A DNA stretch of 64,000 bases from Catellatospora vulcania (GTDB lineage: Bacteria > Actinomycetota > Actinomycetes > Mycobacteriales > Micromonosporaceae). The position numbers were made by a program, and so were the translations under genes. Positions 55,047 through 63,910 of this stretch are shown here, one piece after another (positions within the stretch are counted from its first letter, which is position 1; every line of letters starts with the position of its first letter). Under the pieces are notes generated by a model. That model made no database searches and had not been told where the DNA came from. It saw only the letters and a list, made by a program, of their open reading frames with translations. The DNA lies in the NCBI RefSeq assembly GCF_009720385.1, contig NZ_ML769303.1, forward strand, positions 273,979-337,978, given 5' to 3'.

Positions 55047-58000
55047 GTGTCGTCTCGCGCCGTTTCAGTGCTCTTCACGGCCTGGATGGTGCTGCTTGGC
55101 GTGCTCTACTACGTCATCAGGCCGTGGCAGGTCGGGTTGTGGGCAGCGCTCGGGCTGAGCGGCGCGGCCGCGATCGTCCACGGCGTGCGCCGCAACCGGC
55201 CGCGCCGACCCCGTCCGTGGTACCTGCTGGCTGGGGCGTTGCTGCTGTTCGTCCTCGGGGACCTCTTCTCCGCCCTGCTCAACAGCGACTACCTGGCGCC
55301 CTACGACGTGCCGTTCCTGGTCGACATGGTCTACCTGGCGATGTTCGTCGTGATGAGCATGGGCCTGATGGGTCTGGCCCGCTCCGGCTGGGCGATGCGC
55401 GACCGGGCCGGCGTGCTCGACGCGGTGACCCTGATCCTGGGCCTGGGCCTGCTCGCCTGGATGTTCATCATCGAGCCGCGCTTCCGTACCCCCGGCTTGA
55501 CGGCGGTGGACCAGATCGCCGCGGTCGCCTATCCGCTGGCCGACCTGCTGCTGCTGGCGATGGTGGTGCGGATCGTGCTGGTCGCGCGCTGGAGCGCGCC
55601 GGTGGCGCTGCTGGCCGCGGGCGGCGTCGGCATGTTCGTCAGCGACAACCTGCACCTGTTCGCCCGGCTGGACGGGTTCTGGCACATCGGCGGGTCGCTC
55701 GACGTCGGCTGGATGCTGCTCTACTGGGGCTGGGGGCTGGCCGCGCTGCTGCCCTCGATGGTCTGGCTGACCGAGCCCCGCCCCGCCCCGACCGCGGAAC
55801 TCAGCGGGCGGCGGGTGGTGGTGCTGGGGTTGTCGTCGTTCATCCCGCCGATGGTGCTGCTCTTCCAGGCGCTGCGGGGGCCGGTGCGCAACGCCGAGGG
55901 CATCGCGCTGCTGTGCATCGCCATGTTCGTGCTCGTGCTGATCCGGCTGCTGGACGCCATGCGCATCCACCGCCAGGCGCTGGCCCGCGAGCGGATGCTG
56001 CGCGAGGCGGGCGTCAGCATGGTGGCCGCCACGGACATCGCCCAGGTCTCCGACGTCGTACGCGACACGGCCACCGGACTGATGCCCAGCCACGCCGAAC
56101 ACCGGGTCATCCTGGCGGTCGAGGGCAACGACCGGGCTGCGGCCGGAGCGAAGCCGCCGGACGGGTCGCCCCGCCCGGCGGTGCTATGCCGCACCGGCGA
56201 GCTGTCCCCGGAGCACGCCCAGGAGCTGGCCGGCTTCGACGCCGTGCTGAGCTGCCCGCTCGCGCCGGCGGACGGCACCTCGGGCGGGCACAGCATCGGC
56301 ACGCTGCTGGTCGCGGCCGAGGAGGACGTGCTGCAGACGCTGCAGGGCACGATGGAGGTGCTCGCCCTGCAGGCGGCGCTGGCGCTGTCCCGGATCATGC
56401 TCAACGACGAGGTCAACCGGCGCGACAGCGAGGCGTACTTCCGCGCGCTGGTGCACAACACCGCCGACGTGATCATGATCGTGGGCGGTGACGACGAGAT
56501 CCGCTACTGCAGCCCGTCGGCGGCGGCGATGTTCGGCCGCGAGGCCCTCGAAGGCAACCACCTGCTCGATCTCGTCGTGCCCGAGGAGCGCGAGCGCAGC
56601 GCGGGATACCTGCTGCGGGCGCGGCAGGAGCGGCGCGGCGAGACCACCGACTGGACCGTGTGGGGCTTCGGCGACCGGCGGCTGCAGGTCGAGGTCTCCA
56701 GCCGCGACCTGCGCGAGGACCCGGCGGTCGCCGGTCTGGTCATCACGCTGCGCGACGTGACGCAGCGGCGGCGGCTCGAACGGGAGCTGACGCACCGGGC
56801 GTTCCACGACTCGCTGACCGGACTGGCCAACCGTGCCCTGTTCATCGACCGGGTGACACTCGCGGTGGACCGGGCCCGCCGCAACGGCTCCATCGCCGGA
56901 GTGCTGTTCATCGACCTCGACGACTTCAAGGACGTCAACGACACCATGGGCCACCCCGTCGGGGACGAGCTGCTGACCGCGGTGGCCGAGCGGCTCAAGG
57001 GCGTGCTGCGCCCCCACGACACCGCCGCGCGCCTGGGCGGCGACGAGTTCGCGGCGCTGATCGAGGACTCCACCGGCACCGAGGCGATCGAGGCGGTCGC
57101 CGAACGGGTGGTGCGGGCGCTGTCGCTGCCCGTGCCGGTGGGCGACCAGCGGGTGCCCGCCGGGGCCAGCATCGGCGTGGCCACCACCCGGCACGCCGAC
57201 GACGGCGACGAGTTGCTGCGCCACGCCGATCTCGCGCTCTACTCGGCCAAGGGCGAGGGCAAGGGTCAGTGGCGGCGCTACCAGCCGGCCCTGCACGAGG
57301 CGCTGGTCGAACGGCTCCAGCTGAAGGCCGACCTGGACCGGGCCGTCGCCGAGGAGGAGTTCAGCCTGCGCTTCCAGCCGGTCGTCGGGCTGACCGGCGA
57401 CGGCACGGTGGGCTTCGAGGCGCTGGTGCGCTGGGAGCACCCGAGTCGCGGCACGCTGCCGCCCGGCGAGTTCATCGGGCTGGCCGAGGAGTCCGGGCTG
57501 ATCGTGCCGATCGGCACCCAGGTGGTGCGCCAGGCGCTGGCCACGGCGGCCCGGTGGCCGAGCCGGGCCGGGTTGAGCCCGTACATCAGCATCAACATCT
57601 CGGCGCGCCAGTTCCGCACCCCCGGCGTGGTCGCCGACCTGCTGCGCGAGCTGGACGAGGCGGGCCTGCCCGCGCACCGGATGATGCTGGAGATCGTCGA
57701 GACGCTGCTGCTGCACGAGGACGAGGAGGTCTGGGCCGACCTGGCCGAGCTGCGCGAGGCCGGGGTACGGGTGGCCATCGACGACTTCGGCACCGGCTAC
57801 TCGTCGCTGAGCTACCTGCGGCAGATGTCGCTGGACGTGGTGAAACTCGACAAGTCCTTCGTCGGCGAGATCGCCGTCTCCGCCCAGCAGCGGGCCCTGG
57901 TCGAGGGCATCGTGCGGCTGGCCAACACGCTCGGGCTGGAGGTCATCGCCGAGGGCATCGAGACGCAGGAGCAGCGCGACATCCTCGCCGACATCGGCTG

Positions 58001-58097
58001 CCCCTACGGCCAGGGCTACCTGTTCAGCAAGCCGCTGCCCGGCCCGGAGACGTTTCCCTGGCTGGTCGACGACCTCGACGACCCGGCAGCGCACTAG
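55047..58097 (+). CDS. Membrane GGDEF-EAL protein with PAS domain
   Basis: A 1016-residue c-di-GMP protein. About ten membrane helices (1-320) precede a GAF-like region (about 320-455), a PAS domain (about 460-575), GGDEF (RLGGDEF near residue 664, intact active site) and EAL (FEALVRWEHP near 790, with DDFGTGYSSLSYLRQM and EGIETQEQ). Both catalytic sites look complete. GTG 55047 has CGGAGGG upstream. It should make and/or break c-di-GMP in response to a membrane and PAS signal. The next gene starts ten bases on. Confidence 0.93.
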   Translation: MSSRAVSVLFTAWMVLLGVLYYVIRPWQVGLWAALGLSGAAAIVHGVRRNRPRRPRPWYLLAGALLLFVLGDLFSALLNSDYLAPYDVPFLVDMVYLAMFVVMSMGLMGLARSGWAMRDRAGVLDAVTLILGLGLLAWMFIIEPRFRTPGLTAVDQIAAVAYPLADLLLLAMVVRIVLVARWSAPVALLAAGGVGMFVSDNLHLFARLDGFWHIGGSLDVGWMLLYWGWGLAALLPSMVWLTEPRPAPTAELSGRRVVVLGLSSFIPPMVLLFQALRGPVRNAEGIALLCIAMFVLVLIRLLDAMRIHRQALARERMLREAGVSMVAATDIAQVSDVVRDTATGLMPSHAEHRVILAVEGNDRAAAGAKPPDGSPRPAVLCRTGELSPEHAQELAGFDAVLSCPLAPADGTSGGHSIGTLLVAAEEDVLQTLQGTMEVLALQAALALSRIMLNDEVNRRDSEAYFRALVHNTADVIMIVGGDDEIRYCSPSAAAMFGREALEGNHLLDLVVPEERERSAGYLLRARQERRGETTDWTVWGFGDRRLQVEVSSRDLREDPAVAGLVITLRDVTQRRRLERELTHRAFHDSLTGLANRALFIDRVTLAVDRARRNGSIAGVLFIDLDDFKDVNDTMGHPVGDELLTAVAERLKGVLRPHDTAARLGGDEFAALIEDSTGTEAIEAVAERVVRALSLPVPVGDQRVPAGASIGVATTRHADDGDELLRHADLALYSAKGEGKGQWRRYQPALHEALVERLQLKADLDRAVAEEEFSLRFQPVVGLTGDGTVGFEALVRWEHPSRGTLPPGEFIGLAEESGLIVPIGTQVVRQALATAARWPSRAGLSPYISINISARQFRTPGVVADLLRELDEAGLPAHRMMLEIVETLLLHEDEEVWADLAELREAGVRVAIDDFGTGYSSLSYLRQMSLDVVKLDKSFVGEIAVSAQQRALVEGIVRLANTLGLEVIAEGIETQEQRDILADIGCPYGQGYLFSKPLPGPETFPWLVDDLDDPAAH

Positions 58098-58107
58098 GGT
58101 CGGGCGG

Positions 58108-58830
58108 GTGCGGATCGTCTCCCTGGTGCCGTCGCTGACCGAGGCCGTCGCGGCGACCCTGCCCGGGGCCCTGGTGGGCGTCACCGACTGGTGCACCCAT
58201 CCGGCCGGGCTCGACGCGGCGCGGGTCGGCGGCAGCAAGTATCCCGATCTCGACCGGGTGCTGGCGCTGCGGCCGGACGTGGTGCTGGTCAACGTCGAGG
58301 AGAACCGCGAGCAGGACGCCGACGCCCTGCGGGCCGCGGGCGTCGAGCTGTACGTCACCTACCCGCGCACCGTCGACGAGGCCCTCGACGAGCTGGGCCG
58401 CATGCTGACCGCGCTCGGCGCGACCGCCGAGCCCGCCTGGCTGACCACGGCCCGCGCCGCCTGGGCGGGCCTGCCGACCCCGACAGTGCCCCGGTGCGCG
58501 ATCGTCCCGGTCTGGAGGAGGCCCTGGATCGTGCTCGGTGGCGACACCTTCGCCGGGAACGTGCTGCGCCGCCTCGGCGTACGCAACGTCTACGACGACG
58601 CGCCCGATCGCTACCCGCGCCCGTCCCCCGACGAACTCCACGCGCGAGACGCCGACCTCGTGGTGCTCCCCGACGAGCCCTACGCCTTCACCCGCGCCGA
58701 CGGCCCCGAAGCCTTCCCCGGCAAACCCTGCGCCCTGCTCTCCGGCCGCCACCTCACCTGGTACGGCCCCTCCCTCGCCGAAGCCCCCGCGCTGCTGTCC
58801 GCCCAACTCGCCGAAGCACACCCCGCCTGA
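58108..58830 (+). CDS. BtuF-like helical-backbone metal/cobalamin-binding protein
   Basis: A 240-residue class III substrate-binding fold: RIVSLVPSLTEAVAATL, GVTDWCTHPAG, and RPDVVLVNVEENREQDADAL with WIVLGGDTFAGNVLRRLGVRNVYDD. It resembles the BtuF/FecB group, but has no signal peptide or lipobox, so it is probably cytoplasmic. It may bind a corrinoid or other ligand inside the cell. The start is GTG 58108, ten bases after the GGDEF-EAL stop, possibly the same transcript. No ABC permease or ATPase is adjacent. Confidence 0.83.
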   Translation: MRIVSLVPSLTEAVAATLPGALVGVTDWCTHPAGLDAARVGGSKYPDLDRVLALRPDVVLVNVEENREQDADALRAAGVELYVTYPRTVDEALDELGRMLTALGATAEPAWLTTARAAWAGLPTPTVPRCAIVPVWRRPWIVLGGDTFAGNVLRRLGVRNVYDDAPDRYPRPSPDELHARDADLVVLPDEPYAFTRADGPEAFPGKPCALLSGRHLTWYGPSLAEAPALLSAQLAEAHPA

Positions 58831-58835
58831 CGGCG

Positions 58836-58897
58836 TGCAGTTTCGGGGAAACTGCGCGAATGGACCTTCCGATACCTGCACATTCCCCGAAACTGCA
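58836..58897. repeat. Palindromic element, copy 2 of 2 (intergenic)
   Basis: Outer perfect 15-base arms TGCAGTTTCGGGGAA (58836-58850) and TTCCCCGAAACTGCA (58883-58897). Inside, GCAGTTTC/GAAACTGC forms a local hairpin (58837-58855). It is the same family as the element inserted in the CbiG gene at 38408-38469. It sits between the convergent BtuF-like and carboxylesterase genes. Confidence 0.9.
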
Positions 58898-58921
58898 TTC
58901 GGCCCCGGCGCGCCGGCGGCG

Positions 58922-60364
58922 TCAGGTCCAGGAGCGGAGCTCGTCGTCGTTGGGGGCGTGGATGAGGCGTGAGGTGGGGGCGTCGAAGCGCATGACGGGG
59001 CGGGTGTCGTTCCAGGGGGTCCAGCCCGGGTCGCCGGTGGTGGCGAAGTCGATCCAGGCCCGGTGCATCGTGTCGGCCAGCTCCTGGGGTGGGTTAGGGC
59101 CGGACAGGGGCAGGCCGTCGGGGGTGCCCAGGGTGTCGAAGACGAAGCCGATCTCCAGGGCGTGGCAGGCGCCCAGGCGCTCCATCGGGGACGGCCAGGC
59201 GAACTCGTACAGCCAGGTGCTGCCCGGCTCCCGGGCGTCGGCCAGCAGGTTGAGCGGCCGCCGCAGCAGCCGGTCGGTGGCGATGACGCCGAGCAGCTCG
59301 CCCGGCGAGGCCTCCGGCCGGGCCGCCCGGTAGGCCCGGGCGGTGCGCGCCCGCACCCGGAACTTGGCCAGGGCCAGCCGCAGCGTGAGCCGGTTGATCC
59401 GGTCGACCAGGCCGGTCGGCACGAACCACAGTCGGTACTCCTCGGCGTTGTAGCCCAGCAGCACGGGAATGTCCGCGCCCGCGCCGTCGTGCAGCGCCAC
59501 CATCGGGTCGCGGGGCAGCACGTCGCCGTCGACGGCCAGGGTGAAGCCGTTGCCGTTGCCGATCGGCGGCCCGCCCCGGGTGATCGAGACCTGCGCGGCC
59601 AGCAGCCGGGCCCGGTCGACCCGTGCGAACGCCGCGGCGGTCGCCGGGATCTTCAGCCGCTTTGCGATGAGCCTCGTGGAGCGGCCCGCGGCCTCGGGCG
59701 GCTGCGCGGCCGGGGCCCCGCTCTGCAGCACGGCCCGGTGGAACAGCCCCTGCGCGAGCGGGCTGGTCAGCAGCGCGCCGATGGAGATCGACCCGGCCGA
59801 CTCGCCGAACACGGTCACGTTGGCCGGGTCGCCGCCGAACGCCGCGATGTTGTCGCGTACCCAGGTCAGCGCCGCGATCTGGTCGCGCAGGCCGAGGTTG
59901 GCCGGGGCGTCGGGGAACACGCCGAAGCCCTCGATGCCGAGCCGGTAGTTGATCGACACGAGCACCACGCCGTCGCGGGCGAAGTGGTGCCCGGAGTACG
60001 CGGGCAGGCAGTTCGACCCGTTGCGTAGCGAGCCGCCGTGGATCCACACCAGGACGGGACGGCCCACCGCGCCCGCGGGCGCCCACACGTTCAGGTTCAG
60101 GCACTCGTCGCCCGGGATCGACGGGTCGGCCAGCAGCCGGTCCATCGGCGGCGGGAACGGCGCCTTCGGCGCGGTCGGCCCGTACGCCAGCGCGTCGCGC
60201 ACGCCCGTCCACGCCGTCACCGGCGCGGGCGCGGCGAACCGGTGCTCGCCGAAGGGCGCTGCCGCGTACGGGATGCCCAGGAACACCGCGACCCCGTCGT
60301 CGACCCGCCCCCGCACGCGCCCGTCCCGCGTCGCGACCACGACCCCCACAGCCGTCTCCGTCAT
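58922..60364 (-). CDS. Carboxylesterase/lipase family protein
   Basis: A 480-residue alpha/beta-hydrolase (type B carboxylesterase). The nucleophile elbow is GESAGS (Ser189), the oxyanion hole is VWIHGGSLRNGS, and the acid and base are probably Glu near YNAEEYR and His near CHALEIGFVFD. The N-terminal GRVRGRVDDGVAVFLGIPYA is typical of the family. It should cleave carboxylic esters; no signal peptide, so probably cytoplasmic. ATG 60364. It is monocistronic; a hairpin repeat and a terminator lie between it and the FAD dehydrogenase gene upstream. Confidence 0.9.
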   Translation of the reverse strand: MTETAVGVVVATRDGRVRGRVDDGVAVFLGIPYAAAPFGEHRFAAPAPVTAWTGVRDALAYGPTAPKAPFPPPMDRLLADPSIPGDECLNLNVWAPAGAVGRPVLVWIHGGSLRNGSNCLPAYSGHHFARDGVVLVSINYRLGIEGFGVFPDAPANLGLRDQIAALTWVRDNIAAFGGDPANVTVFGESAGSISIGALLTSPLAQGLFHRAVLQSGAPAAQPPEAAGRSTRLIAKRLKIPATAAAFARVDRARLLAAQVSITRGGPPIGNGNGFTLAVDGDVLPRDPMVALHDGAGADIPVLLGYNAEEYRLWFVPTGLVDRINRLTLRLALAKFRVRARTARAYRAARPEASPGELLGVIATDRLLRRPLNLLADAREPGSTWLYEFAWPSPMERLGACHALEIGFVFDTLGTPDGLPLSGPNPPQELADTMHRAWIDFATTGDPGWTPWNDTRPVMRFDAPTSRLIHAPNDDELRSWT

Positions 60365-60389
60365 CCCCGCATTCTCCCGCCCCCAGCGA

Positions 60390-60439
60390 AAGGAAGGGCA
60401 CCTTCTTAACGCTTTGCGTAGAAGAAGGTGCCCTTCCTA
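60390..60439. repeat. Dispersed hairpin repeat, copy 4 of 4
   Basis: Arms AGGAAGGGCACCTTCT (60391-60406) and AGAAGGTGCCCTTCCT (60423-60438) are perfect 16-base complements, loop TAACGCTTTGCGTAGA-like. The loop keeps the CGCTNTGCG core of the family. It lies 26 bases upstream of the carboxylesterase start on the opposite side. Confidence 0.88.
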
Positions 60440-60498
60440 ACCAGCCAGGTGCGCTACGCAGGCGGAACGTGCGGGCGCGGAGCAGGCCGCGGGAAAGG

Positions 60499-60530
60499 GG
60501 GCCGTGGCCGGGTGTGGTCGGCCACGGCCC
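60499..60530 (-). terminator. Terminator after the FAD dehydrogenase
   Basis: GGGCCGTGGCC (60499-60509) and GGCCACGGCCC (60520-60530) form a perfect 11-base stem with a ten-base loop, three bases past the stop at 60533 on the minus strand. Confidence 0.75.
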
Positions 60531-60532
60531 GG

Positions 60533-62179
60533 TCACACGGCCGCGGCGGCGGCGCGGCCCGCCTGGCGGCCGGAGAAGATGCAGCCGCCGAGGAAAGTGC
60601 CCTCCAGCGACCGGTAGCCGTGCACGCCGCCGCCGCCGAACCCGGACACCTCGCCGGCCGCGTACACCCCGGGCAGCGGCGTGCCGTCGGCCCGCAGCAC
60701 CCGGCCCTCCAGGTCGGTCTCCAGCCCGCCGAGGGTCTTGCGGGTGAGGATGTTGAGCCGGACCGCGATCAGCGGCCCCGCCTTCGGGTCCAGCAGCCGG
60801 TGCGGCGTCGCGACCCGGATCAGCTTGTCCCCGCGGTAGTTGCGCGCCCCGCGGATCGCGGTGATCTGCAGATCCTTGGTGAACGTGTTGGTCAGCTCCC
60901 GGTCGCGCGCCTCGACCTGGCGCTGCACGTCGGCGAGGTCCAGCAGGTCCTCGCCGGTCAGCTTGTTCATGCCCGCGACCAGCTCGGCCAGGGTGTCCGC
61001 GACGACGAAGTCCGCCCCGTTGCGCTTGAACGCCTCGACCGGGCCGGGCGCGCCGGGCAGTGCCCGCTTGAGCACCTGCCGCACGCTCTTGCCGGTCAGG
61101 TCCGGGTTCTGCTCCGAGCCCGACAGCGCGAACTCCTTCTCGATGATCTTCTGGGTGAGCACGAACCAGGTGTACTCGTGCCCGGTGCCCATGATGTGCT
61201 CCAGCGTGCCGAGCGTGTCGAAGCCCGGGAACAGCGGCACCGGCAGCCGCTTGCCGGTCGCGTCCAGCCACATCGACGACGGGCCCGGCAGGATCCGGAT
61301 GCCGTGCTTGTCCCAGATCGGGGCCCAGTTCTCGATGCCCTCGGTGTAGTGCCACATCCGGTCGCGGTTGATCAGGTTGCCGCCCGCGTCCTCGGTGATG
61401 CCCAGCATCCGGCCGTCGACGTGTGCGGGCACGCCGGACAGCAGCCGCTGCGGCGGGGTGCCCAGCCGCTCCGGCCAGTTGCGCCGCACCAGGTCGTGGT
61501 TGCCGCCGATGCCGCCGGAGGTCACGATCACCGCCTGCGCGCGGAAGGAGAAATCACCCACCTGGGTACGCGAACTCGCCTCGCCCCGCGCGGCCGAGCT
61601 GGGCTCCAGCACCGCGCCGCGTACGCCGTCGCACACCCCGGCGGTCAGCGTCAGCTCGTCGACCCGGTGCCGGAACGCGAGCGTGACCAGTCCCTTGTCC
61701 ACCGCGGCGCGGACCCGGCGGATGAACGGGGCCAGCACCCCGGGCCCGGTGCCCCAGGTGATGTGGAAGCGCGGCACCGAGTTGCCGTGCCCGTCGGCGA
61801 GGTAGCCGCCCCGCTCGGCCCAGCCGACCACGGGGAAGAAGCGCACACCCTGCGCGTGCAGCCAGGACCGCTTCTCGCCGGCGGCGAAGTCCACGTAGGC
61901 CTGCGCCCAGCGGCGCGGCCAGGCGTCGCACTCGCGGTCGAACCCGGCGCTGCCCAGCCAGTCCTGCAGGGCCAGCTCGGGGGAGTCCTTGATGCCCATG
62001 CGCCGCTGCTCGGGCGTGTCGACCAGGAACAGGCCGCCGAACGACCAGAACGCCTGGCCGCCGAGCGACGCCTCGGGCTCCTGGTCGAGCAGGATGACGC
62101 GCTTGCCGGCGTCGGCCAGCTCGGCGGTGGCGACGAGCCCGGCCAGCCCGGCTCCGACCACGATGACGTCTGCGTCCAC
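60533..62179 (-). CDS. FAD-dependent dehydrogenase, fumarate-reductase/KsdD type
   Basis: A 548-residue flavoprotein. Residues start VDADVIVVGAGLAGLVATAE (Rossmann dinucleotide motif), followed by EPEASLGGQAFWSFGGLFLV, then HTGP-like FHITWGTGPGVL, and at the C-terminus YAAGEVSGFGGGGVHGY and LGGCIFSGRQAG, typical of FAD-binding-2 (KsdD/fumarate reductase) enzymes. I place the start at GTG 62179, with AGGAGA upstream. It should desaturate a small molecule or steroid ring using FAD; the substrate is not determined. Confidence 0.88.
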   Translation of the reverse strand: MDADVIVVGAGLAGLVATAELADAGKRVILLDQEPEASLGGQAFWSFGGLFLVDTPEQRRMGIKDSPELALQDWLGSAGFDRECDAWPRRWAQAYVDFAAGEKRSWLHAQGVRFFPVVGWAERGGYLADGHGNSVPRFHITWGTGPGVLAPFIRRVRAAVDKGLVTLAFRHRVDELTLTAGVCDGVRGAVLEPSSAARGEASSRTQVGDFSFRAQAVIVTSGGIGGNHDLVRRNWPERLGTPPQRLLSGVPAHVDGRMLGITEDAGGNLINRDRMWHYTEGIENWAPIWDKHGIRILPGPSSMWLDATGKRLPVPLFPGFDTLGTLEHIMGTGHEYTWFVLTQKIIEKEFALSGSEQNPDLTGKSVRQVLKRALPGAPGPVEAFKRNGADFVVADTLAELVAGMNKLTGEDLLDLADVQRQVEARDRELTNTFTKDLQITAIRGARNYRGDKLIRVATPHRLLDPKAGPLIAVRLNILTRKTLGGLETDLEGRVLRADGTPLPGVYAAGEVSGFGGGGVHGYRSLEGTFLGGCIFSGRQAGRAAAAAV

Positions 62180-62332
62180 GCTGCCACTCTCCTGGATACA
62201 CGGCGATGTGACCGGCAGCATAGCGAACGCGAAACTCTTTCGTTTAGCTCGCCACCCGCTCGCGGCGGGCTGCCGGATGATGACCCTCAACCCGGCAGGG
62301 CCCCGCCGCGTATTGGGGAGCGGAGGTGGCGG

Positions 62333-63910
62333 ATGGACAGGTACGACGGTTTCCACGAGTTCGTGGTCGCCAGGGGCGGCGCGCTGTCGCGTACGGCGTT
62401 CCTGCTGACCGGGGAGCACCACGCGGCGGAGGACCTCGTGCAGTCGGCGCTGGCCAAGGCGGCGAGCCGCTGGCGGCAGATCGTGGAGTACGGGCAGCCC
62501 GAGGCGTACATCCGCCGCATCATGATCAATGAGCAGATCTCGTGGTGGCGCCGACGCCCGGCGCGGCCCGTGGCCGACCTGCCCGACCTGCCCGGTCCCG
62601 ACGAGCCGCACCGGATCGTGGACCGGGTGGCGCTCGGCGAAGCGCTGGACACGCTCTCGCCCCGCCAGCGGGCGGTGGTCGTGCTCCGTTTCTACGAAGA
62701 CCTGTCCGAGGCGGACACCGCAGCCGTGCTCGGCTGCTCGGTCGGCACCGTGAAGAGCCACACCCACCACGCGCTGGCCAACCTGCGGCGCGCCCTGCCG
62801 CTGTATGCCGAGCAGGCCGGCCAGTACGCCGACGCGCCCGCCGCCCTGGTAGCGGCACGCCGACGCCGCTCCCGCCGGGCGGCCGTGGTGGCGCTGGCCA
62901 TCGTGCCGCTGCTGCTGACTGCCCTCTGGTATGCCGTGCGCGACCCCGCCGACGTGCCGCCGCCCGCGACGGTGCCGCCGTCGGTGAGCCCGGTGTCGCT
63001 GCCCCGGCTGCGTCCGCGTCCGGAGCAGCCGACCAGCGTCGGCAACCTGCCTGCGGATCGTGGCATCGGCGGCGCGTCGCTGCTGCTGGCGGGATCCAGT
63101 CCGGGCCTGGTGCAACTGGTCGGCGGCGACGGCGGTCTCTACCACCACTTCGTGCCCGCCGAACAGCTCCTCAACGCCCCGGCTCTGTCGCCGGACGGCC
63201 GGTGGCTCACCTGGACGACCGCACAGGCGACGATGGTGCGCGACCTGACCGACACCACGGTGCGCGAGCTACCACCCTCGTCCGGCGCGCCGTTCTGGTC
63301 ACCCTCCGGCGGCTGGTTCCTCATCCCGGCCACGCCCACCCGGGGCGACCTGCTCTACCGCATGCCGGACTGGGCGGCTCACCCGCTCGCGCAGGCCGCA
63401 CCGGAGCACATGACCTGGGCCGTGCTGGACAGCGGGGAGCTGCTGCGCTCCGCTCGGGCGGTGAGCCCCACCGCCGCCGCGTTCGTGCTGGCAGAGCCGT
63501 TCACCGGCGCGGTCCGCCAGATCAGGGTGGACGCTGCCGGGCTGCTCGGTGCGGGCGAATCCATCACCGCCCCCGCTGCGGTCCTGCCGACGCGGATCGA
63601 CGTTCAGATCGGTGTCGGCGTGGCCGCCTTCCGGGTCGTCCGCGAGGAGCCGGTCGCCGGCACGTCCGTCGGGCAGTCCGTGATCGAATTCTCGACCGTG
63701 GACGGCCGGGTGCTGCGCCGCATCGACCTGGTGCCCGACATCGTCGCCTGGGTGCTCTGCTACCAGAGCGGTGATCTGCTGTGGACCGACGGCGTGAACC
63801 TGCGCCGCAGGCCGGCGGGTGCGGACCACGACGAGGTGGTGATGCCGCTCGACCCGAGCGCGGCAGTCCACCCGCCCGGCTGCCGGGAGGGCGGGCAGAT
63901 CGCGGCGTGA
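62333..63910 (+). CDS. SigE-family sigma factor fused to a membrane-anchored C-terminal sensor-like domain
   Basis: A 525-residue fusion. Residues 1-160 are an ECF sigma factor of the SigE group: region 2 with FLLTGEHHAAEDLVQSALAK (about 24-43) and WRQIVEYGQPEAYIRRIMIN, and region 4 with DTLSPRQRAVVVLRFYEDLS and CSVGTVKSHTHHALANLRRA. A poly-Arg segment and one membrane helix (183-202) lead to about 320 exported residues with propeller-like strands (ALSPDGRWLTWTTAQATMV, PFWSPSGGWFLIP). Usually these are two separate genes. ATG 62333 has GGAGG upstream. Confidence 0.88.
   Translation: MDRYDGFHEFVVARGGALSRTAFLLTGEHHAAEDLVQSALAKAASRWRQIVEYGQPEAYIRRIMINEQISWWRRRPARPVADLPDLPGPDEPHRIVDRVALGEALDTLSPRQRAVVVLRFYEDLSEADTAAVLGCSVGTVKSHTHHALANLRRALPLYAEQAGQYADAPAALVAARRRRSRRAAVVALAIVPLLLTALWYAVRDPADVPPPATVPPSVSPVSLPRLRPRPEQPTSVGNLPADRGIGGASLLLAGSSPGLVQLVGGDGGLYHHFVPAEQLLNAPALSPDGRWLTWTTAQATMVRDLTDTTVRELPPSSGAPFWSPSGGWFLIPATPTRGDLLYRMPDWAAHPLAQAAPEHMTWAVLDSGELLRSARAVSPTAAAFVLAEPFTGAVRQIRVDAAGLLGAGESITAPAAVLPTRIDVQIGVGVAAFRVVREEPVAGTSVGQSVIEFSTVDGRVLRRIDLVPDIVAWVLCYQSGDLLWTDGVNLRRRPAGADHDEVVMPLDPSAAVHPPGCREGGQIAA

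Noticed and set aside
58108-58830. BtuF of a B12 ABC importer
   Set aside because: No signal peptide, lipobox, permease or ATPase is present, and no riboswitch precedes it, so I only call it BtuF-like.
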